The translations under genes were made by a program, and so were the position numbers. The notes beneath the pieces are model-generated. The model had not been told where the DNA came from. It ran no database searches and was given only the letters and a program-made list of their open reading frames with translations. From positions 1-38,257 of the forward strand of contig CAYFJO010000055.1 in NCBI GenBank assembly GCA_964343305.1: a stretch of 38,257 bases of DNA, in the 5' to 3' direction. Position 1 is the first letter of the stretch; each line of letters starts with the position of its first letter. Of the stretch, positions 8,619 to 15,720 are shown piece after piece. Origin of the DNA: CAYFJO01 sp964343305. GTDB taxonomy: Bacteria; Planctomycetota; Planctomycetia; Pirellulales; Pirellulaceae.

Positions 8619-9214
8619 GATTCAGTTCGCAAGTGTTTCCGCAGAGCGATCAAACCGCGTTTGACTAACCCAGCGGTTGAGAATTTCGTCCGTCCCATGT
8701 GTTCGGAAATCTGTGCCAACGACCAACCTTCGAGGTATCGTAACCGAACGGCCTCGCGCTGGTCATCAGGCAGATGCTGAAGCACTTCGGCCAAACGCAC
8801 GGCTTGTTCGCCCATCATCATTCGTTGGCTGGGAGAGCTTTGTTCGATGCTAACACGGGCGGCAATGGCTTCGTCACCTTCGATGGATTGTTCGCGTGAG
8901 ATGCTTCGTTTTTGCGTCCCGATGTGGTCTCGCAACGCGTTCTTGACATTTCGTTCGTGGATCGTTCGCAGCCAGGCCACGAATTCATCCGCTGTCTCAC
9001 CGACAAAGCCTTCGATATTGCCGAACGCCGACATGCACGTTTGCTGCACGATATCCGACGCGTCGAGGCGATTACCAAGCCGTTGACCGATGATCCGCTG
9101 GGCAATCACTCGCAAGTATCCGCGATGATGCTCCAGCAATTCACCCAGCGCATCTCGATCACCCGTACAAGCACGGTGAATCAAATCGGCGCTGATCGTT
9201 TGAGACTCTGTCAT
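8615..9214 (-). CDS. ECF-type RNA polymerase sigma factor (planctomycete kinase-linked group)
   Basis: 199 residues from the ATG at 9214 (M-T-E-S-Q); an upstream TTG at 9274 would add 20 unlikely residues. Region 2 is visible as D-R-D-A-L-G-E-L-L, then R-L-D-A-S-D-I-V-Q-Q-T (core binding) and F-V-A-W-L-R-T-I. Region 4 is L-P-D-D-Q-R-E-A-V-R-L-R-Y-L-E-G-W-S followed by the helix-turn-helix I-S-E-H-M-G-R-T. No region 1.1 or 3 is seen, as expected for ECF factors. No anti-sigma gene is adjacent; instead the stop overlaps the start of a Ser/Thr kinase gene, as in the kinase-associated ECF groups described in Planctomycetes. The target promoters are unknown. Confidence 0.92.
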   Translation of the reverse strand: MTESQTISADLIHRACTGDRDALGELLEHHRGYLRVIAQRIIGQRLGNRLDASDIVQQTCMSAFGNIEGFVGETADEFVAWLRTIHERNVKNALRDHIGTQKRSISREQSIEGDEAIAARVSIEQSSPSQRMMMGEQAVRLAEVLQHLPDDQREAVRLRYLEGWSLAQISEHMGRTKFSTAGLVKRGLIALRKHLRTES

Positions 9215-9499
9215 AGGGCAAGCGAGTTTCGCTTCTAATGATTCAATCCCCAACAGTGGTGAAACTAGTCGCAATTTTCCAAAAAATCTGGTTTAGTTCG
9301 AAATAGACGAGTTTGAGCAAAGTAAGGTGATTGCCCACGATTGTGTCGCGTACCGACATGTCAGGATTAGCGGCAGGTTTCAACCCACGGTTGCTAAAAC
9401 GTTATGTACATTTGCGGCGCGTCGCGACTGCTCAATGGTGGCCATCACAAAGAAACGCTCAACGCAAAAACAAACCGCAACTTAGACGGTAGCTCTATG

Positions 9500-9706
9500 T
9501 TAGCCCCAAACGGCCACGATGAACAAATAGATAAGCCACACGACAACTAGCACACCGCTGACGACGACGATCGGAATGTTTGGCTGCGGCGGATTGGCTT
9601 CGATCTCGTGGGGTTGCAGGCTGTCGTCTGGCTCTTCTTTGAGGCGACGCTCCGTATCCTTCGATTTTGCTTCCTTGCGCCGTCGACGGCGTTTCGCTTT
9701 GGCCAT
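9500..9706 (-). CDS. Small basic single-pass membrane protein
   Basis: 68 residues from the ATG at 9706 (M-A-K-A-K-R-R-R-R-R-K). A highly basic N-terminus (about 1-25) and an acidic/proline-rich middle precede one hydrophobic helix (about 45-66, V-V-V-S-G-V-L-V-V-V-W-L-I-Y). With the positive cluster inside, this would be an N-in/C-out anchor. The start lies 4 bp after the stop of the Minf_1886-type gene, so the two are almost certainly co-translated. The longer ORF reaching back to 9778 only re-reads the upstream gene in another frame. Function unknown. Confidence 0.65.
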   Translation of the reverse strand: MAKAKRRRRRKEAKSKDTERRLKEEPDDSLQPHEIEANPPQPNIPIVVVSGVLVVVWLIYLFIVAVWG

Positions 9707-9710
9707 GAGA

Positions 9711-10187
9711 TCAGTCACTTTGGTCCGGCAGCGTGATTTGGAATTGACCGCAGAAGGCGTCAGAGAAATCGTAGACATCGTTGAAATCTTCTCGACGGTC
9801 GCGGTCCGATTTCTTCATCCAGCCAATTTCGATCAGGTTGTAGACGATGTCGCCAAAGTTGCCGGTCTCGTGAATCCCCCAGGAATTCAGCACAACCTTG
9901 GCCATGTATCCATATTGATCGGTCGCGTACCGACGGATCGCTTCGCACAATTGCTGGCCGGTGATGTGGCGCTCGGGACGCTGCTCTTCGACCTCGAAGG
10001 GATTCTCAAACGGATCGTCCTTGTTGGGCTTTTCACGCACTGTTTCGTCCTCGGCCGTTGCGTCACCTGCCATGTTGAGAACTTCTTGAGCGAATCCCAA
10101 CGCTTCGCGCACGAACTGATAGGCCTCAAGCTTAAAGCGAGGATCATCCTTGAGCAGTTGAAACATGGGATGAGGTTCGTCCGGCAT
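9711..10187 (-). CDS. Minf_1886 family protein
   Basis: 158 residues from the ATG at 10187. The conserved core is recognisable: I-T-G-Q-Q-L-C-E-A-I-R-R-Y-A, then Y-M-A-K-V-V-L-N-S-W-G-I, F-G-D-I-V-Y-N-L-I-E-I-G and R-E-D-F-N-D-V-Y-D-F at the end. This matches a small uncharacterised cytoplasmic family (Minf_1886) seen across Planctomycetes and Verrucomicrobia. No catalytic residues are evident. It sits between the ricT-like gene (141 bp upstream) and the small membrane protein (4 bp downstream). The 18 extra upstream codons of the longer frame run through a palindrome (10221-10244) and are probably untranslated. Confidence 0.8.
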   Translation of the reverse strand: MPDEPHPMFQLLKDDPRFKLEAYQFVREALGFAQEVLNMAGDATAEDETVREKPNKDDPFENPFEVEEQRPERHITGQQLCEAIRRYATDQYGYMAKVVLNSWGIHETGNFGDIVYNLIEIGWMKKSDRDRREDFNDVYDFSDAFCGQFQITLPDQSD

Positions 10188-10196
10188 TTTTTCTTG

Positions 10197-10331
10197 TCGG
10201 GGGTGTGGAGCATGGTAAACGGCTTGCGGTGCGTTCCGCAAGCCAATCTACCTAGGAAACAAACCGTTCAAAATGATGTGATCGATTGTCATACGCAACA
10301 CACCGTATTGCGGCTTGCTCCACGCACCCTA
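10197..10331. repeat. Palindromic intergenic element between ricT-like and Minf_1886 genes
   Basis: Contains a perfect 9-bp hairpin (GGCTTGCGG at 10221-10229, CCGCAAGCC at 10236-10244). It is flanked by diverged inverted GGGTG...GGAGCA-type arms around 10200-10213 and 10316-10331, which share the CACCCTAC end of the element at 15021-15079. This looks like a REP-like palindrome inside an operon, where it may mark mRNA processing. Confidence 0.5.
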
Positions 10332-11168
10332 CTCCTTCTCTTTATCTTTTCCACTACGGCTGCGTTTTATCACCGTCAGCACTTCGCTGGCGTCGATCAA
10401 CAGGCGCCGACGGTCTTCCATTTCGACCAGCAGTTGCTGCGTCAGGATTTCTTGGTTTAAAACATGCGCACGTCCGTTATCCGTGACCACGTCGGCACCA
10501 ATCGGTGGCAAGACTTTTTGTAAATCTTCGTAAGTATCGTATTCGTATCGCAAGCAGCATTTGAGGCGGCCGCAACGACCGGAGATTTTTGTTGGGTCAA
10601 GCGTCGCTTTTTGAATCTTGGCCATCCGCATCGAGACGGGCGGCATTTCGGACAGGTGCGTGTTGCAACACACCGGCTTGCCACAGTCGCCGTAGTCGGC
10701 CAACAGCTTGGCCTCGTCGCGGACGCCGATCTGACGCATCTCGATCCGTGTCTGAAATTCGGACGCCAAGGCTTTGACCAGATCCCGGAAATCGACCCGC
10801 TGTTCCGCCAGGTAGTAAACCACGATCCGCTCGCCGCCAAACAGATGCTCGACATCGACCAACTGCATGTCGAGTTTGAGTTCTTCGACTTTTTGCCGGC
10901 AGACTTCGAACTCCTCACGCTCCTTGGTTTTCATGTGGGTCGATTCGTTGTGATCCTGCGTGGTCATCCGGCGCAGGATTTGGCCGGAACCGGGACTCTT
11001 GATTTGGGCAAGTGATTCTTCCGTGGCCTCACAGAGAACTTCGCCAACTTCCAGACCTCGATTGGTGCGCGCAACAACACTGGCTCCGCGGCCAAATTGA
11101 TCGCCGCCTTTGGTCGACAATACGCCGAGGGCTCGCATTGCCCCGTATCGAACCACGTACTTTGGCAT
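10329..11168 (-). CDS. ricT: PSP1-domain protein, RicT/YaaT-like
   Basis: 279 residues starting M-P-K-Y-V-V-R-Y-G. The PSP1 C-terminal domain covers about 60-150. It is followed by the cysteine-rich signature typical of RicT: D-Y-G-D-C-G-K-P-V-C-C and S-G-R-C-G-R-L-K-C-C-L-R-Y-E at about 160-210. In Bacillus, RicT belongs to a Y-complex with Fe-S clusters that directs RNase Y and mRNA maturation; in other phyla the role is less clear. The cysteines are all kept, so cluster binding is plausible. The C-terminus ends in a charged tail. It is the first gene of a probable three-gene operon with the Minf_1886-type and small membrane protein genes. The subfamily name is given with some caution. Confidence 0.88.
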   Translation of the reverse strand: MPKYVVRYGAMRALGVLSTKGGDQFGRGASVVARTNRGLEVGEVLCEATEESLAQIKSPGSGQILRRMTTQDHNESTHMKTKEREEFEVCRQKVEELKLDMQLVDVEHLFGGERIVVYYLAEQRVDFRDLVKALASEFQTRIEMRQIGVRDEAKLLADYGDCGKPVCCNTHLSEMPPVSMRMAKIQKATLDPTKISGRCGRLKCCLRYEYDTYEDLQKVLPPIGADVVTDNGRAHVLNQEILTQQLLVEMEDRRRLLIDASEVLTVIKRSRSGKDKEKE

Positions 11169-11194
11169 TGGTGACTTCCGAACTCTGTTGTCCG

Positions 11195-11288
11195 CGGGTC
11201 TCTGACCCGTGCACTTGGGCGACCGTAGGTCTCACGTGCGCGATGGAGACCTGTGGCCGGTCTTCGAGGCGGGTCAAAGACCCTCCTC
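11195..11288. repeat. Cluster of three hairpins (GGGTC/GACCC family)
   Basis: Three stem-loops lie in the 145-bp gap between the WD40 gene stop and the ricT start: 11195-11209 (CGGGTC-tct-GACCCG), 11226-11252 (AGGTCTC...GAGACCT) and 11266-11288 (GGCGGGTC-aaa-GACCC core, wider GAG/CTC ends). The first and third share their core, so this looks like a paired REP-type element. It could end WD40 gene transcription. Confidence 0.6.
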
Positions 11289-11313
11289 GAAATTGAAGCT
11301 TATCCCACGAAAA

Positions 11314-12858
11314 CTACTCTTCTTGTTTCTCGTCGTCTTCCTCGGCCTCCTCTTTGGGAGCGGGAAAGACATCCGAGCCGTCCGCGAGATTCCAGACACG
11401 AATCGTTTTCGTGTCTGTCTCGGCCCCGACGCGGTGACTACCTGATACGAGTGTTGTTCCGTCCGGCGAAAAGGCCGTCGTCCAAACCGTACTCTTGTGG
11501 CCCGTTAACGTCGTGGACTGTTGATCGTACAATTTTTGACGCTCGGCCAGTACCCCATCGAGCGCTTTTTCGGCCACTGCTTTCTTGGCGTTGGCCTCCG
11601 CAATCTTGGCCGTGGCCGCTTCGACTTCCGCACCGAACTTGTCGCGCTCGGCGACAGCGGCAGCCAGTTCGCCACCTTTGAGCGTATTCAGCGAGGCGGT
11701 GAATTCTTTGTTTGCGGCGAACGCTTTGATCTTCGCGTCCATGTCTTTCGTCGCCACGTCGGCAGCCGTCTTTGCCGCTTCCGCAGCTTTCTTCAAATCG
11801 GCATTTTCCTTGTCACCGTCAAGGGCAGCTTGAGCTTGCTTCAGTTTTTCTGCCGCTTCTTTCGAAGTGACAATCGAGGCGACCGCTTCCGCCTTGCTCT
11901 TGGCTTCATCGGCTTCCTTTTGAGCGTCCGCGGCGTGCTGCGATGCGTCGTCAATCGTTTTGCGCGTTTCCGTGGCTTTGGCGACCGCGGCTTCGACTTG
12001 GCCAGCCAGTTGTGTGGCGGCTGCCAAATCCCAATTCTTCACCGACCAATCGAGCGCGCTCGATGCCAACGATTTTCCGTCCTTGGAATAGGTCACTTGC
12101 GTGACCCAATTCGTGTGGCCGAACAGCGCGGCTTGCTTCTTGCCGTTGGCGTCCCACAAGATGATCGAGCGGTCCGCACCCGCGGTTGCAATTTGCGAGC
12201 CATCTGGCGAAAACACAACCGACCAGATCGCTTCGGTGTGACCTTCAAGCTTTGCCTTTTCCGTGCCCGCTTCGACATCGAACAGCTTTGCCGTCTTGTC
12301 AGTGCTGGCCGTGGCCACCGTCTTGCCATCGGCGGAGAACGCGACACGGGTCACCTGCGTTTCGTGTGCTTTGATCGACTTCACTTCCTTGCCTTCGGCG
12401 AGACCGAAAATCGTGACCGTGCCGTCTTCGCCACCTGCCGCAACGTGTTTGCCATCGCCACTGATCGCGACGCTGCGCACCCAACTTTTGTATTTATCGA
12501 TCGTCGCGATGGCTTTCTTGCCCGCGACGTCCCACAGCATGACTTTGCCGTCATAGCTGCTGCTGGCCAACTTCGTACCATCGGGCGAAAACGCGACCGA
12601 CCACACGTTCGCTTCGTGGCCTTTTAGCTCGCCAACCTTCGCACCCGAGGTCGCGTCCCACAAAATGATGTCGCCGGGCCGATACTGCAAACTCTGCCCA
12701 CCACCTGTGGCCATAATCTTACCGTCCGGCGAGAACGCGGCCGACGTGACCCAACGTTCGTGCTTGGCGATGTCCGCCGTCTCCGCAAACGCTGCGCCGG
12801 CTAAAAGAAGCGCGAGACCAATGAACGAGAGTCGTGGAAGGAGAGATTTGGTGGGCAT
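11314..12858 (-). CDS. Secreted WD40 beta-propeller with internal coiled coil
   Basis: 514 residues from the ATG at 12858, preceded by GAGGA at 7 nt; the frame also opens at a GTG-like start 6 codons earlier. Signal peptide 1-25 (ending A-A-F-A). Six WD40 repeats run from about 31 to 280 (each with F-S-P-D-G or S-x-D-G-K and an I-L-W-D-type end). Then comes an alanine/lysine/glutamate-rich coiled coil at about 281-449, and one last WD40 repeat at 450-492 (L-T-G-H-K-S...V-W-N). A short acidic tail follows. The coiled coil thus interrupts the propeller before its seventh blade. Such secreted WD40 proteins are typical of planctomycetes; the partner and function are unknown. A TATAAT at about 12939-12944 upstream is a possible -10. 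Confidence 0.85.
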   Translation of the reverse strand: MPTKSLLPRLSFIGLALLLAGAAFAETADIAKHERWVTSAAFSPDGKIMATGGGQSLQYRPGDIILWDATSGAKVGELKGHEANVWSVAFSPDGTKLASSSYDGKVMLWDVAGKKAIATIDKYKSWVRSVAISGDGKHVAAGGEDGTVTIFGLAEGKEVKSIKAHETQVTRVAFSADGKTVATASTDKTAKLFDVEAGTEKAKLEGHTEAIWSVVFSPDGSQIATAGADRSIILWDANGKKQAALFGHTNWVTQVTYSKDGKSLASSALDWSVKNWDLAAATQLAGQVEAAVAKATETRKTIDDASQHAADAQKEADEAKSKAEAVASIVTSKEAAEKLKQAQAALDGDKENADLKKAAEAAKTAADVATKDMDAKIKAFAANKEFTASLNTLKGGELAAAVAERDKFGAEVEAATAKIAEANAKKAVAEKALDGVLAERQKLYDQQSTTLTGHKSTVWTTAFSPDGTTLVSGSHRVGAETDTKTIRVWNLADGSDVFPAPKEEAEEDDEKQEE

Positions 12859-12974
12859 GGGCCATTCCTCATCCAAAAGTGATTAACCTGCGGCGCGTTC
12901 TAAAGCAAAGTTGCAAATACAATGGAGTAATTAGCCGCATTATAATACGGTCAAACGGCGATGTGTATCTGTAC

Positions 12975-12994
12975 GACGGGATTCCAATCCCGTC
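12975..12994. repeat. Perfect palindrome GACGGGATT-cc-AATCCCGTC
   Basis: A 9-bp stem with a 2-nt loop, 25 bp past the stop of the DUF434 gene (minus strand), followed on that side by a C/A-rich stretch rather than T's. It is a variant of the GACGGATT/AATCCGTC repeats found at 23962, 29959 and 32351. It may work as a processing or termination site. Confidence 0.55.
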
Positions 12995-13019
12995 TAAAAT
13001 CGCGCCGGAGAAGTCCAGT

Positions 13020-13742
13020 TCACTTTGGCGTGAAGTCCAAAATCCACGCGTCAGGCACATGCCGCTCGACGACCAGCCGAGCAAGATTAATCCACGACCA
13101 GCATCGATCGAGCACCATACTGTCCGCCGACACGATCGTCTCGTGTGTGTCGACCAGCACCTTATCGGGGTCGTTGACCGTTTCAGCTTGCCACTCCCAG
13201 CCGTTTCTTTCGGCCGCCTCACGGGTCGCCACACACACTCGGCCACTGTTCGAAACCGGTGCGTCGTAGTACCACCAGCATTCAGCAGTTCCAAGTTCCT
13301 GCGTCGTCTGCCCGATCAATTCCAACGCCTCGACGGTTTCGTCCGTTTTGCGAAACGTCCCGTGCATGCTCGACATGTCACGAAGCGTCCCATCGCGGCC
13401 AACCAAAATGACGCCGCCCCCAATCGCCGCTTCGATGGTCACCAGCAAATTGAACCCGTCGATCCACAACGTCTTGCCCGCGACATCTTGCGCGCTCAAC
13501 TGTTTTTCCGCACGAGCCTCGACCGCGTCGTCCGAACAAACCGAGCGACCAACCGCCAACCGTTGACGCCGATCCAAATGATACCGGTCGCCCACCAGTT
13601 TCATCGACGACGCGTTGGCATAGCCACGATTAAAAAGCCAAATCAGATCCGCCCCAGCATCGCGTAGATCGGGAATCGCATCGTCGGAAAAAAGTTCAGC
13701 GTCCTCAGGATGAGGCCCGCGATGTGAGCGTTTGTCTGGCAT
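13020..13742 (-). CDS. DUF434 / DUF5616 domain protein
   Basis: 240 residues. The N-terminal part (about 25-80) shows the DUF434 pattern D-L-I-W-L-F-N-R-G-Y-A followed by V-G-D-R-Y-H-L and R-Q-R-L-A-V-G-R. The rest matches the linked DUF5616 region: L-W-I-D-G-F-N-L-L-V-T-I-E-A-A near residue 90, G-R-D-G-T-L-R-D-M near 115 and a set of conserved Asp residues (Y-Y-D-A-P-V, V-D-T-H-E-T). The I-D-G-F-N start and spaced acidic residues resemble PIN/NYN-type nucleases, but that is only a resemblance. Cytoplasmic, no signal peptide. It lies between the squalene-cyclase-like gene and the WD40 gene on the same strand. Function unknown. Confidence 0.75.
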   Translation of the reverse strand: MPDKRSHRGPHPEDAELFSDDAIPDLRDAGADLIWLFNRGYANASSMKLVGDRYHLDRRQRLAVGRSVCSDDAVEARAEKQLSAQDVAGKTLWIDGFNLLVTIEAAIGGGVILVGRDGTLRDMSSMHGTFRKTDETVEALELIGQTTQELGTAECWWYYDAPVSNSGRVCVATREAAERNGWEWQAETVNDPDKVLVDTHETIVSADSMVLDRCWSWINLARLVVERHVPDAWILDFTPK

Positions 13743-13745
13743 ATT

Positions 13746-13800
13746 GTCGCCTTTCGTTCCGCGAAAGAGCGCCGCACACTTTTGCGGAGCGAAAGGCGAC
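13746..13800. repeat. Inverted repeat, CGCCTTTCG/CGAAAGGCG family
   Basis: Arms of 17 bp with one mismatch at 13746-13762 and 13784-13800 fill the whole gap between the stop of the squalene-cyclase-like gene and the start of the DUF434 gene. The inner part can also fold as CTTTCG-ttccg-CGAAAG. It resembles the CGAAAGTC/GACTTTCG repeats inside the sulfatase fusion gene. Confidence 0.65.
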
Positions 13801-13805
13801 TTTGA

Positions 13806-14897
13806 CTACTTCTTGCAATATGACAAAGCCAAGAGAGCATAGCCCGTGACAAGATTCGTGTCGCCTTCGAGCCAGCGGACGTTCTCGTTGACCCACGAGC
13901 CGTCCGATTGCTGCCGCTTGGCCAGCTCCGCGAGCAATTCCATTCGCCAGTTGTGTTTGACGTTGGCGGCGTCCACAAACTCGTCCTGACCGATCGCATC
14001 CAGCGCCTTGGCAAACGTGTTGAAATAATAGTACAGCCCAGCGTCGCCCATTCCGGGATTCGACGACAAATCATAGTTTTTGCCGAGCCACTTAATCGCC
14101 GCTTTCACGCGTGGATCGTCCGGACCAACGCCTGCATAAATCATGCTCTTCAAACCGGCGTATGTCATCGAACCGTAACTGCGCAGCCCGCCGTTCTCGG
14201 TCTCGCCCGCCTGACTTGTTCCACCGGCCGCCGGAGTGTAATAAAAACCGCCATCACCAACCTTGGCGCCGAAGGGCGTGGTATTGTGCTCGGATTCTAG
14301 ATTCTGACAACGCGAAACAAACTTCAACGCTCGCTTTAACGCGTCACTGTTTTCGTCGTTGCCGGTGGCTTTGAGTGCTTCGATCAAAAAGTTTGTGTTC
14401 GACAAGTCCGGCCGTTTGTGTTTGCCGTAGCCCGCGCCGCCGAAACCCGGATCGGAAGGATCTTTGCCTTCGTCGCCGTCCCATTGAATGCCTTTGACAA
14501 ACCCGTCGGCTCGTTTGAGCAACTTGTCGTATTTCCCGTCTTCGTTCGCCTCGGAAAAACAAAGGATGGCGAGGCACGTTTCATAATTCCGGTACAACGA
14601 CCCGTTTCGATAAACGCCCCCGTCTTTCTGCACAAATTCTTTGACATATGTCAAACCCTTCGCCACCAGTGGGTCTGCCGCCGACACTCCGTTTCGCATC
14701 AATGCTGTCGTGACTAACGCCGTCACGGCCGGTCCCGCCTGAGGGCTGAACGATCCGTCGTCACTCTGACCTTTGGTTTTCAAATAGTTGATCGCCTTGG
14801 CGACCACGACATCCATGTCTGCTTCATCGGCAGCCGTCGTACCGGCAACGTAAAGAACACAAAGGACCAACGTCAAGAGAAGCGAATTGCGATTCAT
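13806..14897 (-). CDS. Secreted prenyltransferase/squalene-cyclase repeat protein
   Basis: 363 residues with a signal peptide (1-22, ending T-T-A-A). The body is an alpha-alpha toroid repeat: A-I-N-Y-L-K-T-K-G-Q-S-D-D-G-S-F, G-L-T-Y-V-K-E-F-V-Q-K-D-G-G-V-Y, A-I-K-W-L-G-K-N-Y and A-K-R-Q-Q-S-D-G-S-W-V-N. Each pairs a helix with a Q-x-D-G-S/G-W-type QW-like end, as in the squalene-hopene cyclase and prenyltransferase families. The D-x-D-D acid motif of class II cyclases is not seen, and at about 340 usable residues it is roughly half a cyclase. Terpene cyclisation is therefore unlikely; a binding or scaffold role outside the cytoplasm is more plausible. The ATG at 14897 fits the signal peptide. 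Confidence 0.8.
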   Translation of the reverse strand: MNRNSLLLTLVLCVLYVAGTTAADEADMDVVVAKAINYLKTKGQSDDGSFSPQAGPAVTALVTTALMRNGVSAADPLVAKGLTYVKEFVQKDGGVYRNGSLYRNYETCLAILCFSEANEDGKYDKLLKRADGFVKGIQWDGDEGKDPSDPGFGGAGYGKHKRPDLSNTNFLIEALKATGNDENSDALKRALKFVSRCQNLESEHNTTPFGAKVGDGGFYYTPAAGGTSQAGETENGGLRSYGSMTYAGLKSMIYAGVGPDDPRVKAAIKWLGKNYDLSSNPGMGDAGLYYYFNTFAKALDAIGQDEFVDAANVKHNWRMELLAELAKRQQSDGSWVNENVRWLEGDTNLVTGYALLALSYCKK

Positions 14898-15020
14898 AGG
14901 ATTACCTGTTTATTGGTGACAAACGAAATCCAATTTTGCTGACACTCTTATTCTAAACGAATGTCTGTCGTTGGAAAACAAAAGACTAAGTTTGGTAGTT
15001 TTTTTGTGCGTTGCTCGCGC

Positions 15021-15079
15021 GTAGGGTGTGTGAAACACACCAACAAACCTTGTCACGAGGTGCGTTTCACGCACCCTAC
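15021..15079. repeat. REP-like inverted repeat (GTAGGGTG...CACCCTAC)
   Basis: Arms of 21 bp at 15021-15041 and 15059-15079 with two mismatches. Each arm is itself a GTGTGAAACACAC-type palindrome. It lies in the 200-bp gap between groES and the squalene-cyclase-like gene, on the downstream side of groES, and could end its transcript. Confidence 0.7.
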
Positions 15080-15097
15080 ATTTAGAGCAACACGTGC

Positions 15098-15385
15098 TCA
15101 ATCAAGCACCGCCAGGATTTCATCCTCGCTCATGATCAGCAGCTCTTCGCCATCCACATCGACTTCCGTGCCGCTGTAGCTCGAAAACAGGACTCGATCG
15201 CCCTCGTTGACTTGAGGCGTGCTACGAGTTCCGTCGGCCAACTGACGCCCATCTCCCACAGACAACACGCGGCCCTGCTTCGGTTTTTCTTTTGCGGAAT
15301 CAGGCAGGACGATCCCGCCGGCCGTGGTTTCCTCGGCTTCCAGTCGCTTGACGACCAACTTGTCTCCCAACGGTTCGATTCTCAT
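15098..15385 (-). CDS. groS: Co-chaperonin GroES
   Basis: 95 residues from the ATG at 15385, chosen because GGAAGGA lies just upstream and the protein then begins with the family-typical M-R-I-E-P-L-G-D-K-L-V-V. The mobile loop is E-E-T-T-A-G-G-I-V-L-P-D at about 17-28 and the ending is V-L-F-S-S-Y-S-G-T-E-V...S-E-D-E-I-L-A-V-L-D. It is full length and should form the heptameric lid on GroEL. There is no groEL downstream: the next gene on this strand is the squalene-cyclase-like one. It is therefore a stand-alone copy, as often found in planctomycetes with several chaperonin sets. No CIRCE element was found upstream. Confidence 0.97.
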   Translation of the reverse strand: MRIEPLGDKLVVKRLEAEETTAGGIVLPDSAKEKPKQGRVLSVGDGRQLADGTRSTPQVNEGDRVLFSSYSGTEVDVDGEELLIMSEDEILAVLD

Positions 15386-15720
15386 TTGTCCTTCCTGATT
15401 TTCAGGATTGGTCAGTTCCAAAAACGCCAAACGTAGAATTCTGGCACGAGTGATAGCGTCGTTCAAGGGTTTATAGCAGGTCCCACGAAAGACGTATTCG
15501 CGTTCTAAATAGTTTCCACCGCGATACTTGGGTGCCGTCGGCCGCTCAGCAGCGAATCCAATCAATCAAGTTTTTGTGGCGATCCGCCCGGCTTTTCCCC
15601 GCTCACCTTCAATAAATTAACAAAGTTTGCCGATTAAACAAATTGAATAAACTGTGCCGACTTTTCCTGGGAAGCACTGCTAGCTACTAGCAGGTGCCAG
15701 ACAACGATTGAGACATTGCC
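15386..15720. other. 335-bp divergent intergenic region (groES / coiled-coil gene)
   Basis: No supported gene. The frame extending groES upstream is open but lacks coding character. Near the plus-strand gene there is a perfect 7-bp inverted repeat (15677-15683 and 15687-15693, 3-nt spacer), a possible operator about 30 bp before its ATG. The stretch 15600-15650 is AT-rich and may hold promoters, but no clear -35/-10 pair was found. Confidence 0.4.

Noticed and set aside
11521..12627. 368-codon plus-strand ORF opposite the WD40/coiled-coil gene
   Set aside because: Antisense shadow of a gene with clear WD40 repeats, signal peptide and ribosome-binding site on the other strand.
15429..15455. 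CIRCE-like element upstream of groES
   Set aside because: A GGCAC/GAGTG-like stretch is present but lacks the 9-nt spacer and the paired TTAGCACTC/GAGTGCTAA halves.
15386..15565. N-terminal extension of groES by 60 codons
   Set aside because: The extension has no similarity to GroES, and a good ribosome-binding site precedes the internal ATG at 15385.
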